Shown here piece after piece: positions 34,711-44,419 of a stretch of DNA of 60,059 nt (positions within the stretch are counted from its first letter, which is position 1; every line of letters starts with the position of its first letter). The stretch is from positions 1 through 60,059 of the forward strand of contig NZ_JAEMUW010000029.1 of the NCBI RefSeq assembly GCF_016598485.1. The letters run 5' to 3'. The notes beneath the pieces were generated by a model. That model made no database searches. It was given only the letters and a program-made list of their open reading frames with translations, and was not told where the DNA came from. Source of the stretch: Micromonospora coerulea (lineage in GTDB: Bacteria > Actinomycetota > Actinomycetes > Mycobacteriales > Micromonosporaceae). The position numbers and the translations under genes are program-made.

Positions 34711-35319
34711 TCAGCGCAGCGTAACCTCGCCCGCGTGGACGGCGCGCATGGCGCGCTCGACAGTCTCCTGATTTTCGCCCACCGGAGCCACATAGTCGAT
34801 GACGTCGCGCGCGGCGTCCTCCCCGAGCATTCGGGTGATCACCCACGTGGCGAGATACTGGGACGCCAGGCAACCCCCCGCCGTAGCGATGTTCCCTTCG
34901 GCGTGGAACGGCGCGTCCAGCACGGTGACGTCGCAGGCTTCGACAAAAGGTCGGCTCTTGATGTCCGTGCAGGCGGGCATGCCATCCAGCAACCCGAGCC
35001 GGGCGAGCACCAGCGCGCCGGAGCACTGCGCACCGATCAACTGTCGTGACGGGTCGAGCGGCAACCTGGAGAGCATTCGATCGTCGGCGACCACTTCTCG
35101 CGCCTTCACCCCGCTACCGATCAGCACGACGTCGGCTTCGGTCACGAACTCCATCGGGCGCTGCCCGGTCACCTCGACGCCGTTCATCGACGAGACCACC
35201 GGCGTCGGCGTCGTGATGAAGGCCTCCAAGCCGTCCTTACGGCACCGGTTGATCAGCGCGGAACCGATGAAGCTGTCGAGCTCGTTGAACCCGTCGAAGG
35301 TGACCACGGCTACCTGCAT
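34711..35319 (-). CDS. DJ-1/PfpI family protein
   Basis: The 202-residue protein has the class I glutamine amidotransferase-like fold of DJ-1/PfpI: VAVVTFDGFNELDSFI at the start, ADVVLIGSGVKARE, and the nucleophile elbow QLIGAQCSGALVLARLGLL with the reactive Cys near residue 102. Then TAGGCLASQYLATWVITRML. Members act as glyoxalases, deglycases, isonitrile hydratases or regulators, so the activity is open; no AraC-type domain is attached. The ATG at 35319 is spaced properly from GGGGAG; GTG at 35322 is less likely. Confidence 0.85.
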   Translation of the reverse strand: MQVAVVTFDGFNELDSFIGSALINRCRKDGLEAFITTPTPVVSSMNGVEVTGQRPMEFVTEADVVLIGSGVKAREVVADDRMLSRLPLDPSRQLIGAQCSGALVLARLGLLDGMPACTDIKSRPFVEACDVTVLDAPFHAEGNIATAGGCLASQYLATWVITRMLGEDAARDVIDYVAPVGENQETVERAMRAVHAGEVTLR

Positions 35320-35588
35320 CACAACTCCCCTGAGTACGGCATCAGGTCCCCACTCTCCCTGGCGCGCCGCTCCGGGCCGAGAGCCAATCAGCGGCTGGCG
35401 GCATGCCTACCAGCGCGATGCCCGGCCGAAAGAACGCTGCCCCTGCGCCGTTACGACCAGCCCTTGGCGTCGCCAGGCGACGCCGAGGAACAGGTGAGTT
35501 ATGAGCCCTTGAGAGCTATGAGGCAAAATTAGCGTTTCGCCCTTTTAGGGGTAGTCTAGTGATACTGAGATGAGCGGGGGAGCTCTGT

Positions 35589-37427
35589 GTGGATTCGTAC
35601 CCTGCTGTGGAGGCCCACGGCTTGATTGGTGATCTGCAGACGGCGGCGCTGGTGGCGATGGACGGAACGCTGGACTGGTTCTGTGCCCCTCGGTTCGACT
35701 CGCCGAGCCTGTTCGGCGGGCTGCTCGACCGGCGCAAGGGTGGGCACTGCACGGTATCCCCGGAGGGCGTCGAATACGTAAGCAAGCAGCTGTACCTGCC
35801 CGGCACGCCGATCCTGATCACCAGATTCCTCAGCGCGAACGGCGTGGGTGAACTCGTGGATTTCATGCCGGTCGCGGGGGACCAGGCCACTGACCGTCAC
35901 CGCCTGGTGCGGATGCTGCGGGTGGTCCGAGGCACGATGCGGTTCCGGGTCGCCTGTGAGCCCCGCTTCAACTATGGACGGGATCCGCACGAGCTCTACG
36001 TGTACCCCGAGGGACAGGTGTTCCGCAGCCCCGGGCTCTCCCTCTCCGTGAGCATCGTTCGATACCCCGGAACCACACCCTCCCAGCAGGACCTGCGGCG
36101 TAGCGAGGAGGGCGGCTTGTGGTCGATCACCACGCTGCGCGAGGGCGAGGCGGGGGCTGTGGTCCTGGAAACAGGAGTGTCGCCCGACCGGCCGCGCTCC
36201 TACACGTCGGGCGAGGTGCAGGAGCTGCTGGAGCAGACCCGCGACTTCTGGCGACGTTGGCTGAGCCGTTCCCGCTACCGGGGCCGCTGGCGGGAGATGG
36301 TCGAGCGGTCCGCGATGACGCTCAAGCTCATGACATACGCGCCGACTGGCGCGCTCATCGCCGCCCCCACCGCCGGGCTGCCCGAGCAGATCGGCGGCCA
36401 ACGCAACTGGGACTACCGCTACACCTGGATCCGCGACGCGTCAATCTCCCTGCACACCCTGCTCACGCTGGGCTTCACCGACGAAGCGTGGCGGTACATG
36501 CACTGGGTCGACGACCGGGTCCGGGAGGCCAGGGACCGGGAGGTGCCGCTGCAGATCATGTACCGCGTCGACGGCTCACCCGATCTCTTCGAGGAGGTGC
36601 TCGACCACTTCGAAGGTTACCGCGGATCAGCGCCCGTGCGGGTCGGCAATGGCGCCGCGAACCAGCTGCAACTCGACATCTACGGCGAGGTACTCAACGG
36701 CCTCCACGAGGCCGACAGCCATGATCTGCAGCCCTCTCACCAGTTGTGGCTGAACACCGTGCGACTGGTGGACTGGGTCTGCGAGCACTGGGACCAGCCC
36801 GAAGACGGGATCTGGGAAACCCGTGGCGGCCGCCAGGACTTCACCTACGGGCGGCTGATGTCGTGGGTCGCCCTCGACCGGGCTGTCCGCCTCGCGCACC
36901 GACGCGGACGACCGGCCGACACCGACCGGTGGGTACGTAACCGAAACCTGATCTACCACCAGATCATGGCCCGTGGCTTCCACCCCGGACGCGGCGCCTT
37001 CGTCCAGCACTACGCGACCGACGTCCTGGACGCGTCGCTGCTCGCCATGCCCGGCGTCGGATTAATCTCGTCGATGGATCCGATGTGGCAGTCGACGCTG
37101 CGGGCGATGGACGCGGAGCTCGTGTCCGACAGCCTGGTCTACCGGTATGACCCGGGCGCCTCGCCCGACGGCCTTCCCGGCCAGGAGAGCACCTTCACCA
37201 TGTGCAGCTTCTGGTACGTCCGGGCCCTCGCCGAGTCCGGACGGCTCGACGACGCCACGCTGACCTTCGAGAAGATGCTCACCTACAGCAACCCACTCGG
37301 CCTCTACTCCGAGGAAATCGCACCCACCGGCGAGCAGACCGGCAACTTCCCGCAGGCGTTCAGCCACCTCTCCCTGATCGGCACGGCCGTGCACCTCGAC
37401 CGCCTGCTCGACGCCCGACCCTGGTAA
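35589..37427 (+). CDS. glycoside hydrolase family 15 protein (glucoamylase/trehalase-like)
   Basis: The 612-residue cytoplasmic protein shows the standard GH15 layout: N-terminal beta-sandwich (VEAHGLIGDLQTAALVAMDG, LDWFCAPRFDSPSLF) and a C-terminal (alpha/alpha)6 barrel with GQRNWDYRYTWIRDASISL and LLGLYSEE-like LGLYSEEIAPTGEQTGNFPQ, which includes one catalytic Glu. The length is typical. Actinobacterial members of this type hydrolyse trehalose or maltooligosaccharides; no signal peptide is seen. The GTG at 35589 follows GGGGGAG. The 270-bp upstream gap includes a CCCTTTTAGGGG palindrome (about 35540) and an AT-richer stretch that could be the promoter. Confidence 0.88.
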   Translation: MDSYPAVEAHGLIGDLQTAALVAMDGTLDWFCAPRFDSPSLFGGLLDRRKGGHCTVSPEGVEYVSKQLYLPGTPILITRFLSANGVGELVDFMPVAGDQATDRHRLVRMLRVVRGTMRFRVACEPRFNYGRDPHELYVYPEGQVFRSPGLSLSVSIVRYPGTTPSQQDLRRSEEGGLWSITTLREGEAGAVVLETGVSPDRPRSYTSGEVQELLEQTRDFWRRWLSRSRYRGRWREMVERSAMTLKLMTYAPTGALIAAPTAGLPEQIGGQRNWDYRYTWIRDASISLHTLLTLGFTDEAWRYMHWVDDRVREARDREVPLQIMYRVDGSPDLFEEVLDHFEGYRGSAPVRVGNGAANQLQLDIYGEVLNGLHEADSHDLQPSHQLWLNTVRLVDWVCEHWDQPEDGIWETRGGRQDFTYGRLMSWVALDRAVRLAHRRGRPADTDRWVRNRNLIYHQIMARGFHPGRGAFVQHYATDVLDASLLAMPGVGLISSMDPMWQSTLRAMDAELVSDSLVYRYDPGASPDGLPGQESTFTMCSFWYVRALAESGRLDDATLTFEKMLTYSNPLGLYSEEIAPTGEQTGNFPQAFSHLSLIGTAVHLDRLLDARPW

Positions 37428-37654
37428 GTCGCGCGATGGCGTCGAACAGGCTCTACCAGTGCCTGAACAGGGTCGCGGTACGCGCTTGGGATCCGGCGAA
37501 GCGCTACGGCCGGGCGGAGCCAGTCCGTACGATCGACAGCGACCATCGGGGGTGCCGATCCGTCCGGTGACCCGGGGCCCCCGGCGCTGGTCGCCCCGCG
37601 GATCCCACCGCCGCTGCCCGCGGTCCCGGTCGCGCGACGGAGAGGAGCAGGCGG

Positions 37655-38497
37655 GTGAACGCGTCGTTCGAGACCCTGCGTACGGAGCTGACCGACCGCG
37701 TCCTGACGGCGACGCTGGACGCGCCCCCGATCAACATGATCGGCCCGGAGTTAGTACGGGACCTGGTCACCCTGCTCGGCCAACTGAGCAGGACCACCGA
37801 GGTGCGGGTAGTCGTCTTCGACAGCGCCGACCCGGACTTCTTCATCTCTCACGTCGATCTGACCAAGGTCGCCGAGTACTCGGCCGAAGCGGCCAAGGCG
37901 GGCGGGGGTCCGCAGGACGCCATTCTCGGCATGGTGCTACGCAAGCTGAGCGAGGTGCCGGTCGTCACGATCGCGAAGCTGCGCGGACGGGCTCGTGGCG
38001 CGGGCAGCGAGTTCGTGCTCGCCTGCGACATGTGCTTCGCGGCACGGGAGAACGTGCTGCTCGGCCAGCCCGAGTGCGGTTTCGGCGTGGCACCCGGGGC
38101 TGGTGGTGTACAGCACCTGGCTCGCCTGCTCGGCCGAGGACGGGCCATGGAGATGATCCTCGGCGCGCAGGACGCGGACGCTGACCTCGCGGAGCGGTAT
38201 GGGTGGATCAACCGGGCGCTGCCGGACGCCGAGCTTGATGAGTTCGTGGCCACGCTGGCCCGACGGATCGCGTCCTTTCCCTCGGCGGCGATTCAGTCCA
38301 CGAAGCGGGCGATCAACGAGCTGACGCTACCGCTGGTCGACGCCGTACGCGCCGACGGCCGTCGGTTCCAGGAATTGGTCGCCGCCCCCGAGGTGCAGGA
38401 CCGGTCGAAGGAGTTGTTCGGCCAGGGCTTTCAGACCCGGGGCCCCCTGGAGCTTGACCTCGGCGCACGGATCGCCGATCTGCCGGCCGCCGGGTGA
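37655..38497 (+). CDS. enoyl-CoA hydratase/isomerase family protein
   Basis: The 280-residue crotonase-fold protein has a typical front (RVLTATLDAPPINMIGPELV), the oxyanion-hole region AKLRGRARGAGSEFVLACDM, and the second motif LLGQPECGFGVAPGAGGVQH. Both glutamates expected for hydratase activity are present (GSEF and QPEC). The C-terminal helices (FPSAAIQSTKRAINELTLPL) are complete. Its substrate is unknown, and no other fatty acid genes are adjacent. The GTG at 37655 follows GGAGAGGAG. Confidence 0.85.
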   Translation: MNASFETLRTELTDRVLTATLDAPPINMIGPELVRDLVTLLGQLSRTTEVRVVVFDSADPDFFISHVDLTKVAEYSAEAAKAGGGPQDAILGMVLRKLSEVPVVTIAKLRGRARGAGSEFVLACDMCFAARENVLLGQPECGFGVAPGAGGVQHLARLLGRGRAMEMILGAQDADADLAERYGWINRALPDAELDEFVATLARRIASFPSAAIQSTKRAINELTLPLVDAVRADGRRFQELVAAPEVQDRSKELFGQGFQTRGPLELDLGARIADLPAAG

Positions 38498-39059
38498 GCG
38501 CTGCCCCTGAATGAGGCGCAGCGGTTGAGCGCCGCCGCTGCCGCACCCGCTGCTCGTCGTACCGCCGACCTTGACGCTGCACGACGAATGATCACCCGAC
38601 GGATTTGCGGAGCCACCGGACCACGGACGCCGGGGTAGAAGCCGGCGGAAGCTCGCCGCGTGCCTGTTACACCCTGGCCCGGTCGGCAGGTCATGGCCCA
38701 GGGCGCACGCCGATCCGACCGTCGATTCCGCGGTGCTAGGCCACACTCGTCGGCCAAAGCCGCCGGATGGACTCCTATGTTTCTGTACGTCTTCAAGGCG
38801 GCCCGCAACGGGCCGCACGCGCCGCCGCCTGGGCGCGCGCCGGCCGCTGCCGCTGTCGCTCTGCGGCCGTCCTGCCAGTGCCCGGCGGCTGGCGCGGACA
38901 GCGGGGAGCCCGGAGGGCCGCCGCAGAACGACAGACCGTTTGGTGGGCACTTGTTGGGCCGGCAGCCGGCCGGGGCGCGGCGGCCGTCGCACCGCCGCCC
39001 CGTAGGGCGAGTCACCGCCGGCCGTGGTGGGGATGCGGCGCGGAGTGTGCGGGCCGCCC

Positions 39060-39125
39060 CTCCAAGGTCAAAGGCGCGGCGCGTCGCTGCGCGACGACCC
39101 TGGTGGGCCGCCCTTGACCTTGGAG
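39060..39125. repeat. 12-bp inverted repeat CTCCAAGGTCAA
   Basis: CTCCAAGGTCAA (39060-39071) and its exact complement TTGACCTTGGAG (39114-39125) flank a 42-bp centre that contains the smaller palindrome CGTCGC-TGC-GCGACG. Each arm is next to a GGGCCGCCC word. It could be a miniature mobile repeat or a structured RNA. Confidence 0.6.
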
Positions 39126-39244
39126 CCTCTGCGACCCCTCGGGCCGGCGTTGCCGGCAGGCCAGGGGCCTGCCCGGGTTGCACGCGCCGCATCCTCACCA
39201 CGGCCTCGTCGCGCAGCAAGCCGACTCGCCAGTGTCCAAACGTG

Positions 39245-39285
39245 CGTCAAGGTTCCCTTGACGTAGCGGGCCGGCGGCGGCCCGC
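39245..39285. repeat. two adjacent hairpins
   Basis: CGTCAAGG-TTC-CCTTGACG (8-bp stem, 39245-39263) is followed two bases on by GCGGGCC-GGCGGC-GGCCCGC (7-bp stem, 39266-39285). Neither has a T-tract. They precede the frameshifted gene at 39393 and may be regulatory or a terminator for the crotonase transcript. Confidence 0.5.
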
Positions 39286-39392
39286 TCACCGAGGAGGGCG
39301 GGTGAACGGCGAGCGGGATGGCAGGAGGTCCCTTAGCGGATAGCGTTGCTGGGTAGCGGTAAGCCGAGGGCGTGGAGGAAGGCGAGGCTCAC

Positions 39393-40113
39393 ATGAACCG
39401 GCTGCTAGCCGAGGTCATCGACGCGCATGGCGGTATAGGACCGCTGGACGGCGTACCAGAAGGTAGAGGCGTCGTTCGTCAGCGTAGGTGGCCTTTTCGC
39501 GCTGAAGGGGTCGATACAGGACACAACTCCCCGCCAGGTGACGGTGTGGCTGCATGAGCAGCGCGGGTCCATGCTGCCATACGGGGCCCCCGACCAGCGC
39601 ACGATGTACACCCCGGACCGGATCGCCATCGAGAAGGTGGACGGCAGCGTCGTCTCGGAACGCCTCGCGCCGAGAGACTCCTTCGCCGGCCATCAGATGG
39701 ACACGCCGTGGGACGCGCTGCATCGCGCCTACTTCAGCGGCTACGCGAGGTGGACCTACCTAACGACGCCGTTCCTGCTGGCCGGGGACGGTGTGCACGT
39801 CGAGGAAACCGAGCCCTGGAAGGAGGACGGCGAGACGTGGCGCGTGCTGCGCGCCTGGTTCCCCGGCTCGATCGAAACACACAGCCGCGTCCAGGACTTC
39901 TTCTTCGACGACAGCCTTATGCTGCGCCGCCACGACTACCAGGTGAACATCGCGGGTGGGTTCCCCGCGGCGCAGCTGACCTCGGAGCATGTGAGCGTAG
40001 ACGGGATCAGTCTGCCGACGAAGCGTCGCGCCTACACGCGGGGCCCCGACCGCCGCCCCATCCTGGACCTGCTGATGGTCGCCATGGACATCAGCGACGT
40101 GAAGTTCAGCTGA
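39393..40113 (+). pseudogene. conserved hypothetical protein with +1 frameshift near 39438
   Basis: Starting at ATG 39393 (after GGAAGGCGAGG), the product begins MNRLLAEVIDAHGGI. At 39438 one extra G shifts the frame. The continuation, DRWTAYQKVEASFVSVGGLF, then ALKGSIQDTTPRQVTVWLHE and on to VAMDISDVKFS at 40113, is clearly coding (about 240 residues in all). The pattern AYQKVEASFVSVGGLF resembles secreted or cytosolic lipid-binding-like hypotheticals of actinobacteria. I do not know its function. A true frameshift would leave only a 61-residue peptide. Confidence 0.7.
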
Positions 40114-40189
40114 AGTCCCAGCCAGCAACCGCTCGTCCGCGCACCGGACGTCATCCGGTTGATGGCGGTGGCAGAGCCGCAGGCACCCA

Positions 40190-40682
40190 CGCCGGCGACT
40201 ACCGGCTGATCACCACCCTGCTCGACCCCCACACTCATCCCGCCGCCGCGCTGATCCGGATGTACCACGAACGTTGGGAGATCGAGACCGCCTACCTCGA
40301 ACTGAAATCCTCGATCCTCGCCGGACGCGTGTTACGCGCCCGCACCCCCGACGGCATCGATCAGGAAATCCACGCCCTGCTCATCGTCTACCAGCTCTTA
40401 CGCACCGCCATGGCCGACGCCACCGATAGCCAGCCCGGCCTCGATCCCGACCGGGCCAGCTTCACCACCGCCCTGAACGCCGCCCGTGACCAGATCGTGC
40501 ACGCCGCCGGCGTCATCGCCGAGGCCGTCATCGACCTGGTCGGCGTCATCGGCGCTCAGGTCCTCGTCGCCACGCGGATGGTGGTACGTCATACCCGCCC
40601 CGAGCGGCCCCCGACCGAGCAGTATGAGGAAAGTACGGCATATGAGCTGTCCGACCGCGCAGCCGGCTGGTCCGGCCCTTGA
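40190..40682 (+). mobile_element. IS4-type transposase fragment
   Basis: The frame reads GDYRLITTLLDPHTHPAAAL, then IRMYHERWEIETAYLELKSS, then VLRARTPDGIDQEIHALLIV. The YxxRWxIExxYxxLK motif marks the YREK region of IS4-type DDE transposases, with the last catalytic Glu. The first half with the two Asp residues is absent. The end departs from the family after VVRHTRPERPP, so the element is truncated on both sides. Confidence 0.8.
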
Positions 40683-40717
40683 GCATGTCGGGTCGGCGGG
40701 CAACCGGAGGGCGATCC

Positions 40718-41605
40718 ATGGTTGTCGGCACACACCACCGGACCGCGACTGTCGACGGCCTCGACGTCTTCTACCGTGAGGCCGGCCCGCCGGACGCGCC
40801 GCCGCTCGTGCTGCTGCACGGCTTCCCGACCAGCTCGCACATGTTCCGGGAGCTGATCCCGGCGCTGGCCGACCAGTACCACGTGGTGGCTCCCGACCAC
40901 ATCGGGTTCGGCTACTCTTCGGTGCCGTCGCTGGCCGACTTCCCGTACACCTTCGACGCGCTCACCGACGTCACCGTCAGCCTGCTGGACCAGCTCGACA
41001 TCCGCCGGTACGCCGTCTACATGCAGGACTACGGGGCACCGATCGCGTTGCGGCTGCTGCCGCGCCGCCCCGAGAGCATCTCCGCGATCATCACCCAGAG
41101 CGGGAACGCGTACCAGGAAGGTTTCGTAGAGGCGTTCTGGAAGCCGCTGTTCACATATGCCAAGGAGCCCGGACGGAGTACGGAGGCTGCCGCGCGGCAG
41201 GCGTTCACCGAGAAGATGGTCCGCTGGCAGTACGAGACCGGTGTACCCGACGTCAGCCTGGTCAGCCCGGACGCCTGGCGGCACGCTATGGAGGTACTCG
41301 CCCGGCCGGGCAACGACGAGAACCAGCTTCAGCTGTTCCGGGACTACAAGACGAATCTCGACATCTATCCGCAGGCGCAGGAGTGCTTCCGGCAGACCCA
41401 GATGCCGCTGCTCGCGGTGTGGGGAGCCAACGACGAGATCTTCGGCCCCGACGATGCCCGCGCCTTCGCGCGCGACCTGCCCGACGCCGAGATTCACCTG
41501 CTCGACACCGGGCATTTCGCCCTGGAGACCCACGTCGACGAGATCGCCGGGCACATCCGGGAGTTCCTCGGCCGGCTGCAGCTCCAACCGATGATGGCCC
41601 GCTAG
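40718..41605 (+). CDS. alpha/beta hydrolase with Asp nucleophile (haloalkane dehalogenase/epoxide hydrolase type)
   Basis: The 295-residue enzyme has the oxyanion motif LVLLHGFPTSSHMFREL, APDHIGFGYSSVP, the nucleophile elbow YAVYMQDYGAPIALRL with Asp in place of Ser (near residue 108), WGANDEIFGPDDARAF before the acid, and the catalytic His in LLDTGHFALETHVDE. An Asp nucleophile points to haloalkane dehalogenases, haloacetate dehalogenases or epoxide hydrolases. The substrate is unknown. The ATG at 40718 follows GGAGGGCGATCC; an upstream ATG at 40679 is less favoured. Confidence 0.85.
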   Translation: MVVGTHHRTATVDGLDVFYREAGPPDAPPLVLLHGFPTSSHMFRELIPALADQYHVVAPDHIGFGYSSVPSLADFPYTFDALTDVTVSLLDQLDIRRYAVYMQDYGAPIALRLLPRRPESISAIITQSGNAYQEGFVEAFWKPLFTYAKEPGRSTEAAARQAFTEKMVRWQYETGVPDVSLVSPDAWRHAMEVLARPGNDENQLQLFRDYKTNLDIYPQAQECFRQTQMPLLAVWGANDEIFGPDDARAFARDLPDAEIHLLDTGHFALETHVDEIAGHIREFLGRLQLQPMMAR

Positions 41606-41639
41606 GCGGTGGCCGCCCCCATGCCGCCGCCACGCCCAA

Positions 41640-41910
41640 CGCTGAAGCCAAGTGACGTTGGAGTACCAGTGAGGCTTGTCCGGTTGCCCAGTTGACGACT
41701 GTGGTGGCGGCTTCGGTGGCTACTCCATTGCCCCAGGCCAGCGGGTCGAGGCGGTAGAGAGGTTCAAGATGGCGCGGCTGTGCAGCTTCATCAGCTTGAT
41801 TCCGCAGAAGCCGAGCGGCTGTTTGTTTTGCAGGGGCTCTGGACCGTCCAGTAGCCGAAGCCGTGTTGGGATGGCCGCGGCGAGGACGGGCTCGGCATGC
41901 TCGAGTCCCC
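41640..41910 (-). pseudogene. GNAT acetyltransferase fragment
   Basis: On the minus strand a frame reads QPLGFCGIKLMKLHSRAILN, then YRLDPLAWGNGVATEAATTV and VNWATGQ. WGxGxATEA is the acetyl-CoA-binding motif of GNAT enzymes of the RimJ type. The front and the final strand are missing, and no start is apparent. It is a remnant. Confidence 0.65.
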
Positions 41911-41965
41911 CAGCCGACGGGATCTGCCCTGCGAGGAAGTGGTTGCTGGGCCGTTGCGGCCTGGT

Positions 41966-43273
41966 TCATCCCGTCGAGGTGGCGATGGTGTGACCGAGGG
42001 CGCGCAGCGTGCGGCGGAACTGCTTGTCGTGTTCGACGGGTACGGCGAGGTGACGGTCGCCGACGAGGGTGCACAGGGTGCGCAGTTTCGGGTCGCGGGC
42101 GATGAGGGTAGCGAGAGGTACGTCGGCGCATTCGACGAGGCGGACGAGGCCGCGGTCGCGGACTCTGGCGGCGCGGGTGGTCACGTCGTCGACGAGGACG
42201 GTCATGGCTGCCGGCAGGTCGTGTGTTGCCCGGTCGGCGAGGAAGGTGACGAACTGGCCGAGCGGCCGGCCGGTTTCGACTGCGGCGAGCAGCGTGTCGG
42301 CACGCACGGTCCAGATCCGGTCGCTGGTGTGCTCGGCGTGGGCGTCGAGGACGAGCCGGTCGGCGGCCGTGGGGTCGCCGACGGCGACGATGTCCAGGGT
42401 TGGCAGGACCTTCAGGGTCCGTTCCGGCACCGCAGTGCTGGCCGGTGGCTGGTAGTTGCCGGTCAGCCCGAGTGAGTAGGCGCCGAGCGGGTTGAGCCGG
42501 ATGGCGCGCAGGCCGTCGTAGCGGCTGAGGTAGTCGAGGTCGTCGGCGCCCCAGTTGTCGTGGTAGTCGGTGCGGGCGCCGACCGGGTCGGTGTAGTCGA
42601 TGTCGATGAGGCCCAGGGTCGCGGCATATTCGAACAGCACGGCGAGGGTGTACCGGCCTTCGAGGATCGGCCAGTCCGCGAATCCGCTGTAGCCGAGGCT
42701 GCCGTACTGGGGGTCGACGAGGTACAGCTTCCACAGTGCGCGTTCGCTGCGGGCGACGGTCGGAGAGGTCTCCCGGGTGCGGCGCATGGTGGCGAACAAG
42801 TCGTCGATGGCGACCCACTCGTCGCGCGGGCAGCCCGCGAGGGCGGTGGCGACGGCCTTGCGGCGGGTCTTGACCGAGGTGAGGACGTTCGCGGCACGCT
42901 GGCCTTTGATCTCGTCGACCCGCGTGAGCTCGTCGAGCACGGTGGTGGTGACCCAGGATCGCCAGAGCTGCCGGATCGTCGCGGCGGCCGGTTTGCCGAG
43001 GGCGGCGCGTCCGCGGTCGGTGAGCTGGAGCCGGCCGCCGGCGAGCTCGGCCAGCCCGCCGGCTTGCAGGAGCAGCGGCCACGCGAACGCCGCGATCGAC
43101 TCGCCGGGGTAGAAGTCGCCGCCGTCGAGCACCTCGGCGAGTGCGGCGACGGTCGCGGCGGCCGGCCGGCGGGTCGTTTCGCTGCACCGTAGCCGACCGC
43201 CGGCCACGAGGTGCAGCACGGCGTGAAGGTTGCTTTGGGCGTGCGCGGCGGTCGGCCGGACGGTCTCAGACAT
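41966..43273 (-). CDS. Helicase_C_3-like (XPB/Ssl2-associated) winged-helix protein
   Basis: The 435-residue protein has helical N-terminal repeats (TAAHAQSNLHAVLHLVAGGR, RCSETTRRPAAATVAALAEV, LQLTDRGRAALGKPAAATIR). Its C-terminal domain (VLPTLDIVAVGDPTAADRLV, IWTVRADTLLAAVETGRPLG and MTVLVDDVTTRAARVRDRGL) fits the helicase-associated conserved C-terminal domain that accompanies XPB/Ssl2-like proteins. No Walker motifs are present. The ATG at 43273 overlaps the stop of the preceding gene by 8 bp. The role is unknown. It is the third gene of an operon divergent from the TOTE-type primase-helicase gene. Confidence 0.65.
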   Translation of the reverse strand: MSETVRPTAAHAQSNLHAVLHLVAGGRLRCSETTRRPAAATVAALAEVLDGGDFYPGESIAAFAWPLLLQAGGLAELAGGRLQLTDRGRAALGKPAAATIRQLWRSWVTTTVLDELTRVDEIKGQRAANVLTSVKTRRKAVATALAGCPRDEWVAIDDLFATMRRTRETSPTVARSERALWKLYLVDPQYGSLGYSGFADWPILEGRYTLAVLFEYAATLGLIDIDYTDPVGARTDYHDNWGADDLDYLSRYDGLRAIRLNPLGAYSLGLTGNYQPPASTAVPERTLKVLPTLDIVAVGDPTAADRLVLDAHAEHTSDRIWTVRADTLLAAVETGRPLGQFVTFLADRATHDLPAAMTVLVDDVTTRAARVRDRGLVRLVECADVPLATLIARDPKLRTLCTLVGDRHLAVPVEHDKQFRRTLRALGHTIATSTG

Positions 43274-44414
43274 CGAGACCTGCCCGTTCAAGGCGCTCGA
43301 GCAGGCTGGGCTTGCGCGCGTGCACCGTCCGTAGCTCGGCCAACCGCTGCCGGAACGGCGCAGTGTCGCCGTCGCGTTCGCCGAGGTCGCGTAGGTCGAC
43401 GAGGAGCTGTACGGCCGTGTCGTACTCGCGCGGCTTCTTCGTGGCGATGAGCTCGCTCACCTGCTGCCAGGCGTTCGGCTGGTCAACGGCGAGGGCGTCG
43501 AGGTGCCGCTGCCGGGCGGCCGCCGCGGACCGTTCCCGGCGGGCCCGGTCGTGTTCGCGCTGCTCGGCGTCGCGGCGCTCCCGCTCGGCGCGGAGGTGTG
43601 CGGCGGTGGCGAGCAGTTTCCCGGCGGTGCGTGGGGCCTTCGTGGCGGACGCGTCCGTCGGATGCGCGTCGCGGTACCGGCGCAGCAGCCAACTGCGCAG
43701 GTGACCGTCGCTGCCCGTGATCAGGTCGGTCAGGATGGCGTCTTTGTCTCGGGTGGGCAGTTGGAGGACCCAGGTGCGGAGTTGCGCGGCGGTCGGCTCG
43801 ACGGCGGCCTGCGCCGAAGCGGCTGCCGCGGCCGCGATCAGATCAGGGTCGATGCAGAGGAACTCGGCGACCGCGGTGAGCGAGGCGTCGAGCGTGCCCA
43901 GCCCGGCCGGGACCGGCGGCTCGGGCTCCTCGTCGGCGAGTTCCAGCGACTGCGCACAGCGCAGCCAGCCCAGGTACAGCAGGCGCCTGTCGCCGGCGGC
44001 GAGGCCGGCCCGCACCGGGATGATCGAGGCAAGCAGGCCATGACCGTCGAGGTCCCACTCGTCGGTGCCGTCCTCGTCCTCCCGGTGGAGATGGACGATG
44101 AGGTCCTTACCGGCGGTCCACGCGGAAGCACTGTCACCGACGCAGTAGCGCGCGACGGTGGCGGGGTCGAGCACGTGCTTCGGCAACCGCAGCATGAGCT
44201 GGCGGGTGCCCCAGTTCGCCAGGTACAGGTGCGCGTCGAAGTACCGCTCCATCAGCTTGCGCGGGTCACCCTTGAAGTCGCCCCACTGGTAGGTGTTGAC
44301 GAAGCTGGTGGCGGTGATGTCGGCCCGGGTGGACAGCGACCGCAGTACGGCCTGTTCGCGAGCCGTGAGGGGCCGGTCGACGGCGGTGAACTCGTAGTAC
44401 TGATACTCGCTCAC
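43266..44414 (-). CDS. conserved EYQYYEF-type protein of unknown function
   Basis: The 382-residue protein opens MSEYQYYEFTAVDRPLTARE and continues LSTRADITATSFVNTYQWGD and DFKGDPRKLMERYFDAHLYL, a highly conserved front that I recall from many unrelated bacteria, without a function assigned. The C-terminal 100 residues form a charged coiled coil (AAHLRAERERRDAEQREHDR) followed by a helical end (LLVDLRDLGERDGDTAPFRQ). No catalytic motif is evident. It overlaps the following Helicase_C_3-like gene and follows the small 44730-44420 gene by 5 bp. Confidence 0.75.
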   Translation of the reverse strand: MSEYQYYEFTAVDRPLTAREQAVLRSLSTRADITATSFVNTYQWGDFKGDPRKLMERYFDAHLYLANWGTRQLMLRLPKHVLDPATVARYCVGDSASAWTAGKDLIVHLHREDEDGTDEWDLDGHGLLASIIPVRAGLAAGDRRLLYLGWLRCAQSLELADEEPEPPVPAGLGTLDASLTAVAEFLCIDPDLIAAAAAASAQAAVEPTAAQLRTWVLQLPTRDKDAILTDLITGSDGHLRSWLLRRYRDAHPTDASATKAPRTAGKLLATAAHLRAERERRDAEQREHDRARRERSAAAARQRHLDALAVDQPNAWQQVSELIATKKPREYDTAVQLLVDLRDLGERDGDTAPFRQRLAELRTVHARKPSLLERLERAGLDV

Positions 44415-44419
44415 CGTGG

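Larger units (their letters stand above)
38498..39392. other. long intergenic region with inverted repeats
   Basis: About 895 bp without a convincing gene. Open frames here are Arg/Pro/Ala-rich noise. It contains a 12-bp inverted repeat pair (39060-39125) and two adjacent perfect hairpins (39245-39285). Repeats of GGGCCGCCC also occur at about 39051 and 39105. Confidence 0.5.

Noticed and set aside
38660..39343. 227-codon rightward gene in the intergenic gap, and a 221-codon one opposite
   Set aside because: Arg/Pro/Ala-rich, no domain, no ribosome site, and both overlap the inverted repeats.
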